Shown here piece by piece: positions 32,400 through 43,440 of a DNA stretch of 64,000 nt; the stretch's first letter is position 1; every line of letters starts with the position of its first letter. The position numbers and the translations under genes are program-made. The DNA lies in assembly GCA_021234155.1 (NCBI GenBank), contig JAJEKV010000058.1, positions 3,668,600-3,732,599 of the forward strand, read 5' to 3'. Origin of the DNA: Isoetes taiwanensis. Taxonomy: Eukaryota > Streptophyta > Lycopodiopsida > Isoetales > Isoetaceae. The notes under the pieces are model-generated. The model made no database searches and was not told the DNA's origin. It was given only the letters and a program-made list of their open reading frames with translations.

Positions 32400-34900
32400 A
32401 ATCTTTGCATTGATTTTAATTAATAGATTTTTTCTAGTAAAATTATTCCCTTAACGATTGTAAAGGAATTGGTAAATATTTTTTTTAATGTCCATTTCTT
32501 ATACAGATTAGCTTGCAGCTTGTTTCCCAACAGATCAGCTTTTGAAATAAACAAGCAAAATCTTGATTATTTCTGATCAAGGTTAATTCAAACCCAAAAT
32601 GTTGAATCTTGTTTTTGTAATTCAATCTTGAATCTGAAGATTTAAATAACTAGAGGTGATAATGCAAGATTTGTTTGCAGAGGGATATTCATTGGAATAT
32701 CTATATTTTGCTTTCGATTGCCTTGTTTTTTATTTTTGAAACTCAATACTATTGTTATATACACAATGTTGGAATTCATAATTTTTTATAATGAAAGTAA
32801 CAAAAGGGACTAGCCTTCCTATATATGGATTGTTGGATTAAGTGTTTCGCGTGACATGGTACCTTATTTATAGTAGTTAAATGCTATTGGCAGTTTTTGG
32901 GTTGTCCCTGGGGCAAACCTTGGCTCAAGTAGGTTTTTGGCTCAATTGGTCTTTCACAAGCACATTGAACGTGCATTCTTGCTAATCATTGCTTAATATT
33001 GTGATATATTATCAAATTGCTAGGTAAAAAGACTCTCTATAAAGGGTTTTTTAACGGATGCCCCAATGCGAAATTTAAATCTTAGAAATGTAGACGTAGC
33101 AGTAATAAGATTAAACTGTTAGGTAAGTCAGCTACGTGAATGCTATCCACTCAATGATTACTAACATTGTTGATCCCATGTCCATCAACTCTAAGAGACA
33201 AAAACTTTCCACTTAGGAAGCTATTGCCACAATCTTTTCTTTTTCATTTTTCTTCCTCTTTTCAATATACAAAAACTAAAATGAATTTTCAGCTTTTATA
33301 TATTGGAGTGTTAGGTGGCACATACAAGTCGTAGTTCAATTATTCAAATATGCATGTGCTATGACGATACTCATGCTGGAAAAGACGATATTTTTGACAT
33401 GTTATGATATTTAAGGTTAAGGAAACAATAATTGCTAGAATAGTACAACGTCAGAAAGAGCCACCTGACTTGTCAAAAGGGATGCTCGTTCTAAAAGCTA
33501 AACTAGAAGAATATAGTTTGCCCAATTCATTTCGTATTTGGGGAGGGTATTTTGGCAATGGTGGGGATTATGATTTCGGTATGGTATTGTATGGAAAAGG
33601 GTATATTTAGGCCACTTTGAGGAACTTAATTAGCTTAAGGAGGGATGTTCTAATTTTGGGTGGGTTGGGTGGACAATTTTTAGGTCTGTTTCAAAGGTCC
33701 CAAATGGGAAACCATGTGAAGGCGGCCTGGCAGCGAACAGGAGAGCAGTTGCTGGGCACGGGCATGCCGGATTCGACGGAAGGAAGGGGGCGGGAGTTTC
33801 CATCATCCGGATGTTGGCATGGAGTGAGCAGGTAAGTAGCGACATCTTTTGCCGGATATGCCGGTCGGAAGCAGACCTGCAGTTCTCTCATATCGATTTT
33901 GAGTCTGATCCGTGTAATGGAGCCGATTTGGAGTTGCTACTGGCTCGAATGCTTTGATTTGGAGATGGGGAATGCCCTCCAAGAATGCCGTGAAGCCACT
34001 GAAGCCGATTTGCCTTGAAGCCACTTTGCCCTGAAGCCGATTTGCACTTAAGCCACTGAAGCCTGTGAGGCCGATTTGGCACTGAGGCTGATTTGCCCTG
34101 AAGCAGTGGCCATGGGGCCCTGAAGCCGATTTGGGTTGAATCAGCAGCTATGGATGACAGGCCTGGCCTCTGTATTCATTTCGGAAGTCCATTGTTTGCA
34201 TTTTTTTTGTGGCACCAACCATTAGTTTTTTTTGTACCATTGAAAGTGTCCTGTGCATTTTGCTTGAAAATGCTTGTGTCCACCAATCTGTTGCAAATAA
34301 CAGAATATTTTGCAGATCGGTGACTAACAGCAAAACTTGAATAAAACGCGATAATAATGCACATGATCATGTACTCAAAAAACATAAAACCTAAATGTAT
34401 TGAACAAACACCATCTGTATTCTTCAAAAAGTCTAAAATAGGTCAATTTGAAAGTTCCAAACACAACCGACTCTTCCTCTATGCAACACAGTAAGTTACA
34501 TGCACTTCTTGCTTTCAAAAACATTGCATCATATGATTGAGAACATCTTTCGCATTTACACATGAAGCTATTTTCATATCATTGCATTCCATAAATTAAT
34601 GCCTTGTCTAAATATACTAATAAATATATAGTTCGCTTATCTACAGTAGCACATACACATGGTATGACCGACGCTGTGACAACAAAAAATGTGTGGCCAT
34701 ACAAACATTACATTCCCTCTTTAGTACTCAAAATTTACTGGATATGCACTTTCATTCCTACTTCTATCCCTGACTCCTAAGAACATGGTAGGGGTCTACT
34801 TTGATTTAGACATTGAGCTGGCGCCTATAGTGGGGGCTTCGAAGTACCAATTTTGATTCCACACGGTTTGATTTAAGCCACTCTACCCACAGGAAACTAG
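32400..34900. other. No recognisable gene; degenerate repeat at 33.98-34.14 kb
   Basis: AT-rich sequence with frames under 75 codons. Between about 33,985 and 34,140 the word TGAAGCCGATTTG and variants recur roughly six times with irregular spacing (about 16-30 bp), forming a degenerate minisatellite. Nothing else is supportable. Confidence 0.5.
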
Positions 34901-34913
34901 AAGGCAACCCTTT

Positions 34914-34944
34914 GTGCGCAGCACCTTGTTTTTTTTTTTGCTAG
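34914..34944 (+). mobile_element. Candidate Helitron 3' terminus
   Basis: GTGCGCAGCAC can form a short stem and is followed after 16 nt by CTAG and then T, the layout of a Helitron 3' end. The last 30 bp (GGCAACCCT..GTGCGCAGCACC) recur at 49,691-49,729, where similarity also stops right at the position of the CTAG (there CGAG) plus a few bases. That is how two copies of one Helitron family should align. The matching 5' end was not identified. The stem is weak. Confidence 0.4.
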
Positions 34945-34947
34945 TAA

Positions 34948-37900
34948 TCTTATATTATTAATACAATGTATATATATTAGAGTGTGTATGGGGCCAAAAA
35001 TGTTTGGTTTGTATATATAATAGGGTCTATATGGGTCCAAGTTTTTTGCCTAAGGGTTATTTTGTGTGAGGCCAAAGTTAGATTGCAATAACTGCTTAAG
35101 GAACAGATCATAGAACATGAAATAATACTAATTTGTGAAAAAACAAAAAGGACTAGAATGGCATGACATGATTACAAAAAAGAAAGTAAGCATGTGCCTT
35201 GCACGGTGTTAAAGTAAAAGAGGGGCTCAACATGCATGCATTGCATAAATGCATAGTATGCATGGGTTGTGTACATGTAATGCATGCACGTGTGCATGCC
35301 AAACCATAGGTTTTTAGTGCAAAATGATCGTATACTTATACGTTTTGCATGAAGAACCATTCTTTGTGATATTAGAAGTCCAATATCTCATTATGATTAA
35401 TTTCAACATGAATTTAGCTACAGCTACACATTTCTAGATATTGATATGAAACTCTATCATGTGCAAAAAGAAAGTAACAAATAGCCTAAACACAAGTATT
35501 GAAGCCAATGTATGCAATATGAACTAGCAACACATCCTTTTCAACAATAGTTATCATCCAACTATGGGTAAAAGCTGCAAATGTGGCTTGTATACCTTAT
35601 GGAATGCAACTATAGATTGCTCAAGCAGCTGCACACATATGATGAAAAAATTTCTGAAGTTGGAACCAAGCAGCGCAGAAAAAGACCTACCAAAGACGGA
35701 AATAGAGTAGAGTTTGTCCAGGTCCCAAATCAACAGTAGATAAAGCAACTCGAGAAATCAGCTGCAACATCCACTGGGTGGAGTCTAAGTAACTCATCTG
35801 CAACATCAACCTTCCAAAAAATGAATTTGCAACCTGGAACCAATCCTGTAGAAAAGGGAATGGAATTCAACAAGGGAGCAGTGAAGTCAGGCCTGCTCCA
35901 TGTTCCTAGTGTCCCATCTGCAACTCGAAGACTAATTTCCTTGAATCCTTATAATAAACATCCTCTTTTATGTTATAACTTAAATGATTCACATAAGTAA
36001 TTTCCATGGATGTGCACAAATAAAAAAGAGTTACAGTGGGCACTTTTTCTTACACTTTGGGTCATTTAATAAATCACGATAGGGTGAAAACCTACTCAAT
36101 ATCCGTCACAAAATTTTCCAGGATCCAGCATAACATTTGCGAAGATCTTCTCAAGATTTCGCAATTAATATTCTCCCACTTTTAATGTCAATCTTGATTA
36201 ATCGGGCAATCGTTGAACTTACTAGGTAGGTTAGTTTTCATAAGGGCTTGCAGAGTCTTCTTGGATGCATAATGGCACTAGTGTGATGTTGAAGTTTGAT
36301 GGGGTAGTAGATTTGTACTTGTTCTTCCCTAGTAAATATACCATTGAGAACTAGTCTAGGATCGAACAATTGGATCCACGACGAGATGTTGCTCATATCC
36401 CTTTTTAACTCAATGACTATAGGGACTATCTCAAGCCAATCTATAGCCACAAATGTGGCTAGAGCAAAAGAGCATGCCAAAAACATGTGGAGCAAGAAAC
36501 ATGGTGGAATGTAAGTAAATCCACTTTGCCATATCATGATTGGATGAAGACAATCTACACTACGTCATATTAGAATTTCAAGATCACTTGGGTACCCATC
36601 TACACTACACCATGTTATAATTTCAAAATCACTTGGGAAGTTTGAGAATCACTTGGGTTATCATTGCTAGTTAGTTTAGTTTTATGTAGGGTATTGTGGG
36701 ACCTTGTTGGATTCACGTAACTTATTTTCACCATATGCTTCCATTTGTGTAGAAAAAAAAGTACATATAATGCTGTAGACACGTTTTATTACCATTGGAG
36801 GAGGAGGAGGAGGAGGAGGAGGAGGGGAGGAGGAGGAGGAGGGGAGGGAGGAGGAGGAGGAGGAGGAGGAGGAGGAGGAGCTATCCAACCATCTTCCAAA
36901 CTTTGCTCAACATTCGTTGCCAATCCAATGTTGCTCGACTAGTCATGGATAGCTATCCAACCCTCTTCTAAACTTTGCTCAATGTTCCATCAACCAATAC
37001 AACATTTGTTACCAATCCAATGTTGCTCGATCAGTCGAACTTTGTTTTCTAGTAACAACCCAATGCCAATTGGGCATTTTTTACATCACGAGTTATAATT
37101 TGGAAGGGATTGTGGCCTTGTTTGTTGTCTTTCGCAAATTGTCACTTGGATACACATCAGCAATGAGCACAAGCCAATATAGTCTCAATTTGAACCAATC
37201 CAAGGTACAGAAAAAAGAAAAAAGAAGAAAAAAGAAAAAGGGGAAATCCTTTTTTTTTTTTTTTTGGGGTTTGATAAATAAAGCAATCCTTTTGAATTAT
37301 ACACTTTGGCTACTAAATAAAAAAATTGTAACCATGGAAAAAACTAATCAGGTAACTCTTGTGGGTTGATTTTTCGTTCCTGTACTATTATGTATAATTA
37401 ACATGATATTCTCCACAATTCAAAGAAAAAAGCAAGCCACGTTTTCAAGACTGTGTAGGAGTTAGGGAGCACGACGACTACATTTTGTCTGATATATTAT
37501 ATCCATGATACAAAGTAGAACTGTGTACTTTGGTACTGGACTAGAAACTGTTGCCATGTATGTATAGTTGATCCTGCATAAACAAAAAACGCACTCAAGT
37601 GCAATTCAAAAATGTCAAATGGCAATTTGAAGTTCCTATATTATAGTAACTAACTCTGGAAGAACAAACTTTATTGGTAAACATATCTTGCCCCCACATA
37701 CATGCATAGTTTTATGTGCCATCTCTTTAGATGTCTCCAACAAATAGAATGTGGGGAAGGATTATATGGATGGCAACTAGATTCTTGAGATTTATTTATA
37801 TAAAAAAAAGGGGAAAATAGAGCAGAAGCAATGAATTGCAAGAACCCAAAGCTGGAGAATTTGATTCATGAAATTACAACTGCACAACTAGTTTTGGGCT

Positions 37901-38439
37901 TCAATGAGGCCATATGTACTTGGATCCCCTAAGTTTAATGTTCCAATGCTGTAAAGTCACTCTGTAAGGCAGAAATTTCATAAATCTATCATCTAATCAT
38001 GATGGGGCATGTGGTGATCAAATTAGGATTCATAAAAATTTTTTACAATAGATTTCATTGTAAAAACCATGATTACGACAATAGATTTCATTGTAAAAGC
38101 CATGATTAAGGAGGCAAACGCTAAAAAGGGAGTTTTTTTTTTTGTGATTTGTAGTCTTTTGTCATAATGCCTTGGTTACATCTCATGCCACTTAACTAAT
38201 GGGAACATCCAACCCTCTACCACAAGCACCATATTTTCACCCCAATGGTCATAGAATTTTCTCTATAAAGAATTGAACAAGCCAATATCAACATATGATA
38301 TTTTGGAAGTTGCACATGTGGATGTTAAACCCGAGTAAAAGCACATGCCCTATTTTGAAAGTTTGATCCGGATGTTAAAGCGGAGTAAAAGCACATGCCC
38401 AAGACATTAGCCCGGCAATGCCGGGCACCCGTTTACTAG
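34948..38439 (+). mobile_element. Probable non-autonomous Helitron
   Basis: The right end is well supported. GCCCGGCAATGCCGGGC (38,410-38,426) forms a strong hairpin, followed 9 nt later by CTAG (38,436-38,439) and a T. The same end, with compensating changes in the stem, terminates the element at 52,607. The left end is inferred from an A followed by TCTTATATTATTAATACAAT, which resembles plant Helitron starts. The 3.5 kb interior is non-coding and AT-rich with several local duplications (36.54-36.66, 36.89-37.05, 38.04-38.11 kb) and a GGA repeat. No Rep/helicase is encoded, so it could only have moved with help from another element. Confidence 0.5.
36797..36880. repeat. (GGA)n microsatellite, 84 bp
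   Basis: Almost pure GGA repeats with three or four GGGG interruptions. The tract is a candidate for G-quadruplex formation and is prone to length variation. Frames through it give only glycine/arginine or serine/proline runs and are not genes. Confidence 0.97.
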
Positions 38440-38460
38440 TTTTCTCTATCAAGAATTGAA
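38258..38460. repeat. Local duplication around the 38.44 kb Helitron end
   Basis: TTTTCTCTATAAAGAATTGA (about 38,258) and TTTTCTCTATCAAGAATTGA (about 38,440) lie on either side of a stretch that itself contains GAGTAAAAGCACATGCCC twice, about 60 bp apart. The second long copy begins exactly at the base after CTAG. Confidence 0.7.
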
Positions 38461-39055
38461 CAAAACTAGGCCTTTCACTTATATACTTCTTTTATCATAT
38501 TTGTTTACTTCACAATACAACATATGCTATTTTTTACCATTGTAATGGCTTATACAACTACAAAAAACTCTCACAAACTATATTACCTACACAAACTTGC
38601 CATAAATCCCATTCTTCGAACGCAGAGGGTATCTTCTAAGAAAGTACCACACAAATGACTACAATTGTCAATATGATACCACTTATAATTGGTCCAATCT
38701 CAAATCTTATGAATACAAAAAAAATTCCCACCAGTATTCACACATCAACACCAGTATATACTATTGTTAGAAGCCATTAAACACGACTATCAACATATAA
38801 TATCCTTATAAACAACTTCTCGCCCTAAGCCTGCCCTACTGCTAGTTAATTTTTTGTTAGGGGAAGATATAGGTTTCTTATTAGATCAAGAACATTGGAG
38901 ATACCCCCTCAACATGGAAGCACCCGAACTAATTATTCCGCTATCCCATTTGGAATCCTCCACAGTGATAGCCTATCTCAAAGAGAATGGTGCAATAGTT
39001 CTACCAGTAAAGTGAATTCAGTTTAATTTTTTCGATTCTTAAATCTCCAACTAGA

Positions 39056-39290
39056 GATGTTTTGATGTTTGATGCAGTGCTGGACTTTGTTGATGAGGAA
39101 GCAATTGAAGCTGCATCAGCCACATGGCATAACTTAGCTGTGCTGATGTACTTGGAGTTGATGGCTGGCGGACCGGGACCTTAGAAGACCTTGACCCTTC
39201 TAAACTCACTCTAGCAGCATCAACATCTGTTGCTGTGAGCTTGTCTAGTGTAGGTGTCTGTAATACCCGACAGTATTTATAAGGCAAAGT
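39056..39290 (+). pseudogene. Exon-like fragment of unknown gene
   Basis: Reading on the plus strand gives VLDFVDEEAIEAASATWHNL followed by AVLMYLELMAGG. After a one-base shift it gives TLEDLDPSKLTLAASTSV. The residue use looks protein-like and a TTGATGTTTGATGCAG precedes it as a possible 3' splice site. A stop and the frame change argue that it is a broken gene piece. I do not recognise the family. It lies about 400 bp before the eEF2 promoter. Confidence 0.25.
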
Positions 39291-39683
39291 GATGTAGGCA
39301 AATTGTGTTGCCATTTGATGCCAACATTTGGCAATTGTGCATCAAATTTTAAGGTTGGGTTCACATGCACCTGCATGACCATCACCATGTAAAAGGGCTC
39401 ACCGTTTTATGCCCATCGTCGCCCACGATCGCCAATTTGCACTGGGCAAAATAAGCCCCCTTTCCGGCGATGGTTGCATGTGAACCCGCCCTAATGCGCA
39501 AAGCTGTTGCCGACTCTACAATGGAACTTTCCCCTAAAATATTATCTATCTATATATCTAAACCTTTCAATGGTTTCTGTGTTAGCAGGACGTAAAAATA
39601 GGCCACGTTTTACGCCACGTAAGCCGTAAATATTTCTCGGTAACACTTGTCGGTGGGGGTGGCGAATTATTTTAGGTTGGGTT

Positions 39684-39689
39684 TATAAA
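39684..39689 (+). promoter_or_regulatory. eEF2 TATA box (TATAAA)
   Basis: TATAAA lies 68 bp before the start of the 5' leader's final ATG-bearing segment and about 27 bp before a pyrimidine tract (CTCCTCTCCCTCTCTC, 39,711-39,726) suited to transcription start. Strongly expressed plant translation genes commonly have this arrangement. Confidence 0.6.
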
Positions 39690-39757
39690 GCCATTTCATT
39701 TGCGTAGTCGCTCCTCTCCCTCTCTCATTTGCTGGGCGTTCTACTTCGGCTGCCAAA

Positions 39758-42700
39758 ATGGTGAATCCTTTTAATTTTAGGCTTATTATTGAGCTGCATT
39801 TTTGAGAATTCTTTGTTTCTCAAGAAGAACCCCTTTCTTTCTGGATCGCCTCTGTTTCTTTCAATTTTTGTCTAAGTTTTGTATCATGCTTTGCTTTAGA
39901 TGGTGTCTCTTAAAAGAGACGTTCTGCATGCTTGTGCTTCTTTGGTTTAAGTTGTGTTCTTCTCCTCGTTAATAATATGTTGGTTTTTCTGTGTTCATTA
40001 GCTTTATAAGAAATAACGGAACAAATAATCAATGCATCTACTGGTTTCCTGACCGTTTGACTTTTGAGAACAGGTGAAGTTTACAGTAGATGAGTTGAGG
40101 CGTATCATGGACAAAAAGAACAACATTCGGAATATGTCTGTAATTGCGCATGTGGATCATGGTAAGTTTTCTATCAGTTGATTATTTTTTATTATTTTGA
40201 TTAGTTGCCAACATGTCTTCATTTGTAACATTGTCAGATATCCATTTTGTTCTATGGGCAATTATGATTTCTATTTGTCCAAATTATATGTTGCTTGTGT
40301 GACTTCTGTTCTAGAAGTAGCAATTCTTTTGATATATTGCTTAAATATCAACTGCTAACACCCTTATGTATGATCTTTCTAATCTTCAGTGAATTTGCAG
40401 GCAAATCGACCCTAACAGATTCTTTGGTGGCTGCTGCTGGAATCATAGCACAAGAAGTTGCAGGGGATGTTAGACTGACGGATACACGTCAAGATGAAGC
40501 AGAGAGAGGTATTACAATCAAATCAACTGGCATTTCTCTATATTATGAAATGACAGATGAAGCGTTGAAAGATTACAAAGGAGAGAGGGATGGAAATGAG
40601 TACCTGATTAATCTGATTGATTCACCTGGGCACGTTGATTTCTCATCTGAGGTTACTGCTGCGCTTCGTATCACTGATGGTGCCCTGGTTGTGGTAGATT
40701 GTGTTGAGGGTGTTTGTGTGCAGACTGAAACTGTGCTTCGTCAGGCTTTGGGTGAAAGGATTAGGCCAGTTTTGACTGTTAACAAGATGGACAGGTGCTT
40801 CTTGGAACTGCAGGTAGAAGGAGAGGAAGCTTACCAGACCTTCCTTCGTGTCATTGAGAATGCCAACGTTATTATGGCTACCTATGAGGATGCTCTTCTT
40901 GGTGATGTTCAAGTGTATCCTGAAAAGGGTACTGTTGCTTTCTCTGCTGGCCTTCATGGATGGGCATTTACTTTGACCAATTTTGCTAAGATGTATGCAT
41001 CAAAATTTAACGTGGATGAGAAGAAAATGATGGAAAGGCTTTGGGGCGAGAATTATTTTGACCCAGCAACGAAGAAATGGACAACCAAGAATACAGGTTC
41101 TCCTACATGTCAAAGGGGGTTTGTCCAATTCATTTATAATCCAATCAAGCAGATTATCAACATATGCATGAATGATCAGAAAGACAAGCTGTGGCCTATG
41201 CTGGCAAAGTTGAATGTTGCTTTGAAAGGAGAAGAGAAGGAGCTGATGGGAAAACATTTGATGAAACGTGTGATGCAGACATGGCTTCCTGCAAGCGATG
41301 CATTACTTGAGATGATGGTGTTTCATCTGCCTTCTCCTTCTACAGCACAGAAGTACCGTGTGGAAAATCTGTACGAGGGTCCTTTGGATGATATTTATGC
41401 TACCGCTATCAGAAATTGTGATCCTGAGGGACCTCTCATGGTTTATGTGTCAAAGATGATTCCTGCATCTGACAAGGGAAGGTTCTTTGCTTTTGGCCGT
41501 GTCTTCTCAGGCAAAGTTTCTACTGGTTTAAAGGTACGAATTATGGGGCCAAATTATGTTCCAGGGCAAAAGAAGGATCTATATGTGAAGAGTGTTCAGA
41601 GAACTGTGATTTGGATGGGAAGGAGACAAGAGTCTGTCGAAGATGTACCCTGTGGTAACACTGTAGCTATGGTTGGCCTTGATCAGTTTATCACAAAGAA
41701 TGCCACGCTTACAAATGAGAAAGAAGTTGATGCACACCCCATTCGTGCAATGAAATTCTCTGTCTCACCTGTGGTGCGTGTTGCTGTGCAATGTAAGGTC
41801 GCCTCTGATTTGCCAAAACTGGTTGAAGGTTTAAAAAGGTTGGCAAAATCAGATCCCATGGTTGTCTGCACAATTGAAGAATCAGGGGAGCATATCATTG
41901 CAGGAGCAGGGGAGCTTCACCTGGAGATCTGTCTCAAGGATTTGCAGGACGACTTCATGGGTGGAGCTGAGATTGTTGTCTCAGATCCTGTGGTGTCCTT
42001 CAGAGAGACAGTGTTGGAAAAATCTTGCAGGACTGTTATGAGCAAGTCTCCAAACAAGCACAACCGTCTCTATTTTGAAGCGAGGCCACTGGAAGAGGGC
42101 TTGCCCGAGGCGATTGATGAAGGGAGAATTGGTCCTCGAGATGATCCAAAAGTTCGAAGCAAAATTTTGGCAGAAGAGTTTGGCTGGGACAAGGATTTGG
42201 CAAAAAAGATATGGTGCTTTGGGCCTGAGACGACTGGACCTAACATGGTTGTAGATATGTGCAAGGGAGTTCAGTATCTGAATGAGATCAAGGATTCTGT
42301 GGTGGCTGCTTTTCAGTGGGCTACAAAAGAAGGCGCTCTAGCAGAAGAAAACATGCGAGGGATTGCCTTCGAAGTCTGTGATGTAGTGCTGCATGCTGAT
42401 GCTATACACAGAGGAGGCGGGCAGGTTATACCAACAGCAAGGCGTGTTATGTTTGCTGCTCAACTAACTGCTAAGCCTAGATTGATGGAACCCATTTATC
42501 TTGTAGAAATCCAAGCTCCAGAACAGGCCCTTGGTGGTATATATGGTGTGCTCAATCAGAAGAGGGGGCATGTGTTTGAGGAAATTCAGAGGCCTGGTAC
42601 GCCTCTGTACAACATCAAGGCTTATCTGCCTGTCATTGAATCTTTTGGGTTTTCTGGTACTCTTCGTGCTGCTACTTCTGGTCAGGCTTTTCCCCAGTGT

Positions 42701-42841
42701 GTTTTTGATCATTGGGAACTGATGAACAGCGATCCTGCTGATTCCACTACTCAGGCTGGTGCTCTTGTTATTGATATTCGTAAGCGCAAGGGGCTTAAGG
42801 ACCATATTACTCCTCTGTCTGAATTTGAGGATAAGCTGTAA
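39758..42841 (+). CDS. EF2: Translation elongation factor 2 (eEF2)
   Basis: Three exons: 39,758-39,760 (ATG only), 40,074-40,161 and 40,401-42,841, joined by GT-AG introns of 313 and 239 bp. The product is 843 residues, the usual plant length. eEF2 is the cytosolic GTPase that moves tRNAs and mRNA through the ribosome after peptide bond formation. Visible motifs are AHVDHGKS (residues 26-33, interrupted by intron 2), the switch I stretch ERGITI with Thr57 just before it (the site phosphorylated by eEF2 kinase in animals), DSPGH (104-108), NKMD (158-161) and the diphthamide loop AIHRGGGQ with His700 (42,407-42,409). It ends EFEDKL. The ATG sits in AAAATGG after splicing. The large exon stays open upstream into intron 2, so an ATG at 40,295 is a false start. 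No frameshift or missing residue is seen. It is the only intact gene in the window. Confidence 0.98.
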
Positions 42842-43440
42842 GAGCATTGTTGAACATGAAGGCGAGATCTTGTTTTGTTTCTTCAGCTAAGTCTGAGTTT
42901 GAGGATAAGCTGTAAGGCTATCAGTTATGCTTTGAAACTTTCCACATCTTGATGTCGACTCTTTCTGTTTTCTGCATATAGCTTAGTTTCTCGCACCAAC
43001 CCCGTTCTACACAGGATTGGTTCTATTTTTTTATTCCTGAACTATATGGCTCGAATGGACCGAGTTTTGGACTTTCTGTGCTTTATTTGAAGTTGTTACG
43101 AGGATTACCTAGTAAGCAGATGCTCGACACATTGAGATATTCTTTGTTGTTTTTCTGTCTGTTGAATTTTAATCATTTTTGGTAGCTCTTTTGCCAGATC
43201 AGAACATTGTCGATAGAGTCGTCAAGAGTCTTTGCTTTGTTAGCTTTGCTTTGTCAAGTGTTTCTTATTGGGAACATACAACTAAACGTTGGATCTTTTT
43301 TGGGTTGCCCAAACCCTTGTTTATGTGGGGTTTTGGCATATCCTAGGTATATGCTAGAATATCCTAGGTATATCTTTGGTGATTTGCTCCAAACCCCTAT
43401 TTCTGTAAACTCTCGGTCGGATGTAAAGAACTCCCGACTC
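42842..43440 (+). other. eEF2 3' flank with a copy of the last codons
   Basis: Presumed 3' untranslated region. At 42,892-42,916 it repeats the gene's last 25 bp (42,818-42,842) with one mismatch: TCTGARTTTGAGGATAAGCT plus TGTAAG, spelling S-E-F-E-D-K-L-stop. The copy is preceded by a pyrimidine-rich stretch ending TTTCTTCAG, which looks like a 3' splice site. No clear AATAAA signal is seen. The rest is T-rich sequence without genes. Confidence 0.7.

Noticed and set aside
36682-36942. Serine/proline- and glycine/arginine-rich frames
   Set aside because: They are translations of the GGA microsatellite.
39541-39575. Helitron 5'-like TCTATCTATATATCTAAACC
   Set aside because: It is a simple AT-rich match with no partner 3' end and sits in the eEF2 promoter region.
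40295-40402. Upstream extension of the long eEF2 reading frame (ATG at 40,295)
   Set aside because: It lies inside intron 2. The conserved N-terminus is encoded by the preceding exon with proper GT-AG borders, which restores the P-loop block and the 843-residue length.
40643-42847. Several 60-130 codon minus-strand frames under eEF2
   Set aside because: They are shadows of the highly constrained coding strand and show no domain.
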